From NCBI GenBank assembly GCA_016707525.1, contig JADJHP010000009.1, positions 1 to 64,000 of the forward strand: a stretch of DNA of 64,000 nucleotides. Direction: 5' to 3'. This stretch comes from Ignavibacteriota bacterium (GTDB taxonomy: Bacteria > Bacteroidota > Ignavibacteria > UBA10030 > UBA6906). Under the pieces are notes generated by a model. It saw nothing but the letters and a program-made list of their open reading frames with translations, made no database searches and had not been told where the DNA came from. This document shows, piece after piece, positions 59,610-64,000 of this stretch (position 1 is its first letter; the number at the start of each line of letters is the position of its first letter). The position numbers and the translations under genes were made by a program.

Positions 59610-59867
59610 TCAGGCAACCCCGCGCAATGCCTGATCGTCAATGATGCAGATGGCGTCCACCGGGCAGTCCTCCGCCGCCTCTCTCATATATTCCTCTTCT
59701 TCCGAGGAACGGGGCTGGCGGGCCACAAAATAGGTGTTGCTCTCTTTTTCGAAATCGAAGTTCTCGGGAGCAATGGAAGCGCAGTACGCGCACCCATCAC
59801 ACTCTTCCGTCGTGTAGAATTTCCCCGAAACATTGTTCGGCAGCCGACGCGTCGTCGCTGTGTCCAT
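59610..59867 (-). CDS. Small ferredoxin, single 4Fe-4S or 3Fe-4S type
   Basis: 85 residues from the ATG at 59867, preceded by GGAGGGACTAGGG. Cluster motif CDGCAYCASIAPENF (CxxCxxC, with the fourth ligand) and the last Cys in EDCPVDAICIID. This is the monocluster Thermotoga/Pyrococcus-type ferredoxin, a low-potential electron carrier. The gene lies two bases after the ccmF stop and upstream of the gamma-lyase and oxidoreductase genes, so it may receive electrons from that oxidoreductase. Confidence 0.88.
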   Translation of the reverse strand: MDTATTRRLPNNVSGKFYTTEECDGCAYCASIAPENFDFEKESNTYFVARQPRSSEEEEYMREAAEDCPVDAICIIDDQALRGVA

Positions 59868-59869
59868 CC

Positions 59870-62095
59870 CTAGTCCCTCCATCGTTTCACTATGGCCAAT
59901 GCAAATCCGATCATCATCAGGACGGTCCCCGTCCACACAAGGCTGATGAACGGCTTGATGCTCGCTTCACCGATCAGCACTTCGGGCTTCGACGCGTGCT
60001 CTCCGGCACGGGCGACACCGATCGTGATCGTGGATGGGCCTTCGCCCATGCTGATATTCATCGCCAGAAGCTGCACATCGCCTCCCAGCAATCTGGACGG
60101 GACCCCGGGATGGTGCGGCCCCTCTGCTGCCGGGATCAACCGCGGACTGATCGCCTCCGTCTGGTCGCCCTTCTGAATGAGCAGGCTGGCTCCCACACCG
60201 GCTTCCGCCTCCTTCTGCGACATCCCCTCGCCCATATGTCCGCCCATCACGAAACCGGCAAAGGTCACCGCAACACCATCCACCTCACGCATCTGTCCCT
60301 TCTGAAGATCGAACTCGAGCGGCGCAGCACCTTCCTCGGGCGGCTCAAGGCTCATCGGCGAAAGATAGAAATCCGACGTCAGGTGAGAGACGATATCCGG
60401 ATTGCGCATGATGCCCTGCTGGCCGGCATCGAACATGACGGGGTGCAGCATGAACGATGTGCCGGCGCGTTCCGCGCGGACATCGAGAACATATTTCTGG
60501 TCCGGTGTCACATTGAAACCGGTGTAGGTCAACGTGTGGCCGAGTGCTTGCACGGGCGTGCCGCGCGGCATGACGACCTGTTCCTTCGAGCTGTACGTGC
60601 CGCTGCCGACGACGCCGAGGAAGAAGACCGCCAGCCCGATGTGAGCGATCTTGCCGCCAAGGAACAGCGGGTCACCGGTGATGATCTTCGCTCCATGCTC
60701 GATGTTCACGAACAGCGCGAAGAAGGAGGTGAGGACAAGGGCCCCGGTAGCGACATCATCCATCCCCATGCCCACACAAACGGCCGACGCGAGCACCGCG
60801 GCCAGGAGCGCGAGCCACATCCGGCGCACCGTGAACCCGATGCTCTGTTCTTCCCACTGGGTGGAAAGGCTGATACCGATGAGCAGTGCCATGAGGATCG
60901 CGACCGGCAGGTTCGTGCTGTCATAGAACGCGGGCTCGACACGGGTGGTCGAGAAGATCGGCAGGCTTGTCCCGAACAGAACGACCGCCGCACTGAGCAC
61001 CAGAGCGATAGCCCCGGCGGCCAGCATTGCTTCACGCGTAAGCCACCCCGGATGCCCCGGTTCGCCTTTCAGGTCGCCCAGACGCCACACGACGAAGAAC
61101 ACGCCGGCACCGGCAACGAGGACCAGAATGGACAGGAGAAGCCAGTAGACGGTCGCCCCGGGATCCGTGAACGCATGCACCGAAGCATCGCCGAGGATGC
61201 CGCTGCGGGTCAGGAAAGTGCTGTAGATGACAAAAAGGAACGAGGCGATCGCCAGGGCAAGATTGGTCTTGAGATACTTGCCGGTGCGGCGCTGCGCAAC
61301 AAGCGTGTGGATCATCGCGGTCGCGGTGAGCCACGGCACGAGCGAAGAATTCTCGACAGGATCCCATCCCCAGTACCCGCCCCAACCGAGCACGCCGTAG
61401 GCCCAGTAGGCACCAAGCATGATCCCGAGGCCGAGCACACTCACCGCAAGAATTGTCCAACTCAACCCCTGTTCACTCAACAACAACGGCCTGCGCTTCC
61501 ACAGTCCGCCAATAGCCTGGCTGAACGGCACACCCATGAGCGCAAACCCGATGAAGAGGATCGGGGGATGAATGGCCATCCAGAAGTTCTGCAGGAGCGG
61601 GTTCAATCCGTGGCCATCTTCCGGCAGCTGTCCGATCGGAAGCTCCGGATGCATGGACCAGATGGTGTAGAATGGCGATTTGAAGATCGCGAGGATGATG
61701 AGCAAAGCCTGCACGAGCAGGAAGACGGACATCACTTCGGCTTCCGTCTCCCGCTTGCGGCTGTACGACGACAACGTCACGGCGATCAATGACGAGCACA
61801 GGATCCAGAAGAGGAAACTCCCTTCCTGCCCCGCGTAGAATGTGGACAGAAGGAAATGCAATGGCAGAGAACGGTCGCTGTAACCGTACACATAGCCATT
61901 GGAGAAATCGTGTGAGAGGATGAGTGCTGTGAGGATCGCTGATGCGAGGACCACGAAGGTGGTGCTGACCGCCATCAACATGCGGGGGAGGGTGAGAGAA
62001 CCGGGACGGTCGGGTGAGACGCGTGCGTACCCGATGGCGGCCCCCAGCGACATCACTCCGGCGCTGATCAGTGCAACTTGTCCAAGAACGGTCAT
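59870..62095 (-). CDS. ccmF: Cytochrome c haem lyase CcmF
   Basis: 741 residues with about 15 membrane helices. The tryptophan-rich haem-handling motif is in WGGYWGWDPVENSSLVPW; further family features are GQEGSFLFWILCSSL, NPLLQNFWMAIHPPILFIG and the late periplasmic domain (about 480-690). CcmF attaches haem to CxxCH motifs of apocytochromes in the periplasm (system I). The many cytochrome motifs in the adjacent genes are its natural substrates. The other ccm genes are not in the window. TTGACC-N19-TACTAT and two dyads lie upstream (62096-62190). Confidence 0.93.
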   Translation of the reverse strand: MTVLGQVALISAGVMSLGAAIGYARVSPDRPGSLTLPRMLMAVSTTFVVLASAILTALILSHDFSNGYVYGYSDRSLPLHFLLSTFYAGQEGSFLFWILCSSLIAVTLSSYSRKRETEAEVMSVFLLVQALLIILAIFKSPFYTIWSMHPELPIGQLPEDGHGLNPLLQNFWMAIHPPILFIGFALMGVPFSQAIGGLWKRRPLLLSEQGLSWTILAVSVLGLGIMLGAYWAYGVLGWGGYWGWDPVENSSLVPWLTATAMIHTLVAQRRTGKYLKTNLALAIASFLFVIYSTFLTRSGILGDASVHAFTDPGATVYWLLLSILVLVAGAGVFFVVWRLGDLKGEPGHPGWLTREAMLAAGAIALVLSAAVVLFGTSLPIFSTTRVEPAFYDSTNLPVAILMALLIGISLSTQWEEQSIGFTVRRMWLALLAAVLASAVCVGMGMDDVATGALVLTSFFALFVNIEHGAKIITGDPLFLGGKIAHIGLAVFFLGVVGSGTYSSKEQVVMPRGTPVQALGHTLTYTGFNVTPDQKYVLDVRAERAGTSFMLHPVMFDAGQQGIMRNPDIVSHLTSDFYLSPMSLEPPEEGAAPLEFDLQKGQMREVDGVAVTFAGFVMGGHMGEGMSQKEAEAGVGASLLIQKGDQTEAISPRLIPAAEGPHHPGVPSRLLGGDVQLLAMNISMGEGPSTITIGVARAGEHASKPEVLIGEASIKPFISLVWTGTVLMMIGFALAIVKRWRD

Positions 62096-62333
62096 TCCAA
62101 CTCCAATAGTACGTGGTGACCCCTTTTATAGGTCAACATGCGTGCCATCGGGAAGCGGTTCCGGACCCCCGTTTAAATGATTTAAACCCAAATTCAGGTG
62201 AACGGGGCCTGAAAACGGCGGTTTGGATTCCAATTCGTGGGAATGCGTTTGCAGAAGAAAGAAAAAGGAAGGGGAAGGAGATGGTGGAAAAGAGGTGCAA
62301 TGGCGGACAGGGCACGCACAGGACCATACATAG
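62096..62333. other. Region upstream of ccmF with two dyads
   Basis: Contains TTGACC and TACTAT (minus strand) as a possible ccmF promoter, the inverted repeat TGACC-N9-GGTCA within it, and the perfect dyad GTTTAAAT-G-ATTTAAAC at 62171-62187. No gene is convincing. Confidence 0.45.
62171..62187. promoter_or_regulatory. Perfect AT-rich dyad upstream of ccmF
   Basis: GTTTAAAT, one base, ATTTAAAC: eight-base perfect half-sites, 76 bases upstream of the ccmF start. The form suits a dimeric regulator, but no regulator is identified. Confidence 0.4.
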
Positions 62334-62360
62334 AAAGAGCGAGGGATCGCCTCGCTCTTT
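62334..62360 (-). terminator. Hairpin terminator after the multihaem cytochrome gene
   Basis: An 11-base perfect stem (AAAGAGCGAGG / CCTCGCTCTTT) with a 5-base loop, 21 bases past the stop on the minus strand. The 3' arm ends in TCTTT. Confidence 0.75.
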
Positions 62361-62380
62361 CCTTCATCCCTCTTCCCCGG

Positions 62381-63802
62381 TTAGAAGGGGCGCTGCGTGC
62401 CGAAGACGTCGATCTTCCCGTTGATGTGCTTCGTCTTGTCGATGATCACGCCGGAACCGTTGACCACACCGGTATGGCAGTTCGCGCAGATCTGCAGCGT
62501 GGCGGCCAAATGCCCCTTCGGGGGGAGGCCATGGCATGTGCCACAGGCCGCCTCGGCCGAACCACCACTCCAGACCGGAGCGTAGTTCGCACCTTCGATG
62601 ACACTGTCAGCATAGGCGAACAGATACTCCGTCGGAGCGGTCGATTTCACCGCTTTCCAGTTGCCGTGGCAGTAGGTGTTGTTGCACTTGTACGTCGCTG
62701 CGACGTACGCAGGCAACGGGTGATGCCCACCGTTGGCCGTCGTGAGCTTCGCAAGAGTATCGTTGAACACCACTTCCGCCGGCAGCTGCGTGTCGATGTG
62801 GCCGGACGCGAATGCCGTCGCGGGCACGGTGTGGCATTCAACACATTTCACGTCTCTGCCAAGGGCACCGGATACCAGATGCTTCTGATGTGCACCAACG
62901 CTGTGTTGCGAGGAAAGCGAATCACCCAGCACACTCTTCGGCGGCGCAGCGGTCGGAATGTCCGACGCCAGCGCACGGAACTGTCCGTGGCACGTGTTGC
63001 ATGCTTCAGGCGCCTTCTTCACACCACCGGCATCCACGTGGCAGCCGGACGTCATGCAGGACCTCGAAACGACCGCGCCACCATCATAGGTAGCACCGTG
63101 ACAGGTCTTGCATTGTGCAACAGGATAGCCGGCGGTGTAGAGCCATGCCGCGTGGCCACCGGCACCGGTGAAGGCCGAGTGTGGATAGGACGAGTGGCAG
63201 GTGAAGCACGACTTCCCGCTGCTCCCGCCTTTGAAATCAGCACCATGGCATCCTGCACACTCCGTCAGGTTCCAGTTCTTCCCCTGCAGATAGCCGCCGT
63301 GCGATGTCGCCGGCACGGTGCCCGTCCAACCGACCTTGTGCGGATACGACCCGTGACACGTGAAGCAGGATCTCCCGCTTGTCCCACCGGAGAAGTTCGC
63401 TCCGTGGCACGTCGCACAGTCCGTCAGCGTCCCCATGCCCAGGCGGAGGAACTTGCCATGGAACTGGGTGGCAGACGTGTCGGTCCATCCGATCTTGTGC
63501 GGATAGGATGTGTGGCAGGTATAGCAGGAGGTCTTGCTGGTGCCTCCGTTCAACGCCTTTGCATGACACGTGACGCAGGCATCGAAGTCGTAGGAGCCGG
63601 CCTTCAGGACCTTTCCATGGAACGCACTGGCCGCGGGGTCGTCCCAACCGACCTCATGCACGCCCTTCTCCGCGCCGGGAGCCGGAAGATCCGTTTTCAG
63701 TTCACTGCAGGCGCCTAGCAATAACGCAGAGCCCGCAAGTGTCACGGCCGCAACGGTGCGGCGGAGCAGAGTGTTCATCATCGCATCGTCCTTCTTAGCC
63801 AT
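62381..63802 (-). CDS. Multihaem cytochrome c lipoprotein with 13 predicted haem sites
   Basis: 473 residues. Lipoprotein signal with lipobox LLLGAC near residue 32. I count 11 CxxCH motifs and two CxxxxCH motifs (CMTSGCH and CNNTYCH). The first half holds repeated dihaem units of the form CxxCHGxxFxGGxSGxSCFxCHxSYPH, three or four copies. The C-terminal part (YKCNNTYCHGNW ... VWSGGSAEAACGTCHGLPP) matches the CxxxxCH/CxxCH domain known from Geobacter outer-membrane cytochromes. It probably conducts electrons at or through the outer membrane, e.g. to extracellular acceptors. The ATG overlaps the stop of the preceding cytochrome gene by eight bases. Confidence 0.9.
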   Translation of the reverse strand: MAKKDDAMMNTLLRRTVAAVTLAGSALLLGACSELKTDLPAPGAEKGVHEVGWDDPAASAFHGKVLKAGSYDFDACVTCHAKALNGGTSKTSCYTCHTSYPHKIGWTDTSATQFHGKFLRLGMGTLTDCATCHGANFSGGTSGRSCFTCHGSYPHKVGWTGTVPATSHGGYLQGKNWNLTECAGCHGADFKGGSSGKSCFTCHSSYPHSAFTGAGGHAAWLYTAGYPVAQCKTCHGATYDGGAVVSRSCMTSGCHVDAGGVKKAPEACNTCHGQFRALASDIPTAAPPKSVLGDSLSSQHSVGAHQKHLVSGALGRDVKCVECHTVPATAFASGHIDTQLPAEVVFNDTLAKLTTANGGHHPLPAYVAATYKCNNTYCHGNWKAVKSTAPTEYLFAYADSVIEGANYAPVWSGGSAEAACGTCHGLPPKGHLAATLQICANCHTGVVNGSGVIIDKTKHINGKIDVFGTQRPF

Positions 63803-63998
63803 GGCAGTACCCGCAGAAATTCCGTCCCTTTGTGCCGTCCGGCCTGGCGTTCAGATCAGTATGACAGTTGAAGCAGGTCGATCCCGCGTTCTCATGCCAC
63901 GGGCCGTGTTCGCCCTTCATATATCCCGCGGTGTGCGTACGTGGATCGGTGCCGCGGATGCCGTCGGCGTCCACATGGCATGTGATGCACACCGGATC
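63795..63998 (-). CDS. C-terminal part of a multihaem cytochrome c (cut by the window edge)
   Basis: About 68 residues are visible, with the frame open to the end of the window. Three haem motifs remain: CITCH, CFNCH and CGYCH, the last right before the stop. Spacing and the HENAGSTCFNCHTDLN segment resemble small cytochromes with NapC/Nir-like or doubled-CXXCH domains. It overlaps the 13-haem cytochrome gene, so the two are translationally coupled and probably form one electron-transfer complex. Confidence 0.8.
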   Translation of the reverse strand, partial: DPVCITCHVDADGIRGTDPRTHTAGYMKGEHGPWHENAGSTCFNCHTDLNARPDGTKGRNFCGYCHG

Positions 63999-64000
63999 GC

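Noticed and set aside
59996..61792. 598-codon plus-strand frame over ccmF
   Set aside because: It is an antisense shadow of a clear membrane protein: composition rich in Arg/His/Asp with no domain, and the minus-strand gene has strong motifs. The same applies to the long plus-strand frames at 8627-9748, 10527-11651 and 13963-15120.
1..64000. tRNA, rRNA, riboswitches, insertion sequences and attachment sites
   Set aside because: Intergenic stretches were read on both strands; no tRNA cloverleaf, transposase, integrase or recognisable riboswitch core was found.

Overview
The window looks like a chromosomal segment of a high-GC (about 60%) Gram-negative bacterium of the Bacteroidota/Chlorobiota/Ignavibacteriota group. 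The evidence is two proteins with type IX secretion (T9SS) C-terminal sorting domains, TonB-dependent receptors with carboxypeptidase-like N-domains, lipoproteins, a two-component propeller sensor kinase, c-type multihaem cytochromes with a CcmF haem lyase, and glycan/sugar-use genes. No tRNA, rRNA, IS element, phage gene or CRISPR array was recognised. The group assignment is inference from gene content. Layout: 1-2948 holds a metal-type HMA protein and a TonB receptor whose 3' end is copied in tandem downstream. 3040-5643 (minus) is an ECF sigma / HEAT-repeat anti-sigma / DUF4097 operon. 5809-12210 (minus) holds an L-arabinose operon (ribulokinase, epimerase, FucI-type isomerase) directly downstream of a CopA copper ATPase with an ArsR-like operator. 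12691-15102 (minus) holds a sodium:solute symporter and two small membrane proteins. 15484-24643 holds a lipoprotein FKBP isomerase, a T9SS cargo protein, a TonB receptor plus lipoprotein, a small beta-barrel protein, TypA/BipA and a DEAD-box helicase. 24959-36662 is a carbohydrate-centred region: GH42-like enzyme, SerA, LacI regulator plus ribokinase, a split-Soret-like dihaem cytochrome carrying a T9SS tag, alpha-L-fucosidase, an orphan Pycsar-effector-like membrane protein and two uroporphyrinogen-decarboxylase-family methyltransferase-like proteins. 36659-42348 holds a K+/H+ antiporter coupled to a 34-residue ORF, phosphoglycerate mutase, and a sugar kinase / nucleotidyltransferase / MFS operon. 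42519-47598 holds two response regulators, a sensor kinase whose 5' third is broken by frameshifts, and a small HExxH protein. From 62095 down to 47732 lies an almost unbroken minus-strand run of sixteen genes: CcmF, ferredoxin, methionine-gamma-lyase-like enzyme, four-subunit 2-oxoacid:ferredoxin oxidoreductase, two small ferritin-like proteins, an isocitrate dehydrogenase (frameshifted here), an HMG-CoA-lyase-type enzyme, a family III CoA-transferase, an aconitase/isopropylmalate-isomerase-type pair, OsmC and HemN. The window ends in multihaem cytochromes c. How the genes may work together: the most interesting reading concerns the 49666-58170 cluster. If the oxidoreductase acts on 2-oxoglutarate, the cluster contains every step type needed to run succinyl-CoA to 2-oxoglutarate, isocitrate and citrate, and then to activate citrate by CoA transfer and cleave citryl-CoA with an HMG-CoA-lyase-type enzyme. 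That would be an unconventional reductive-TCA citrate-cleavage module. It is a hypothesis from gene content and chemistry, not a demonstrated function. Alternatives (citramalate/mesaconate, HMG or branched-chain metabolism) are given with the genes.
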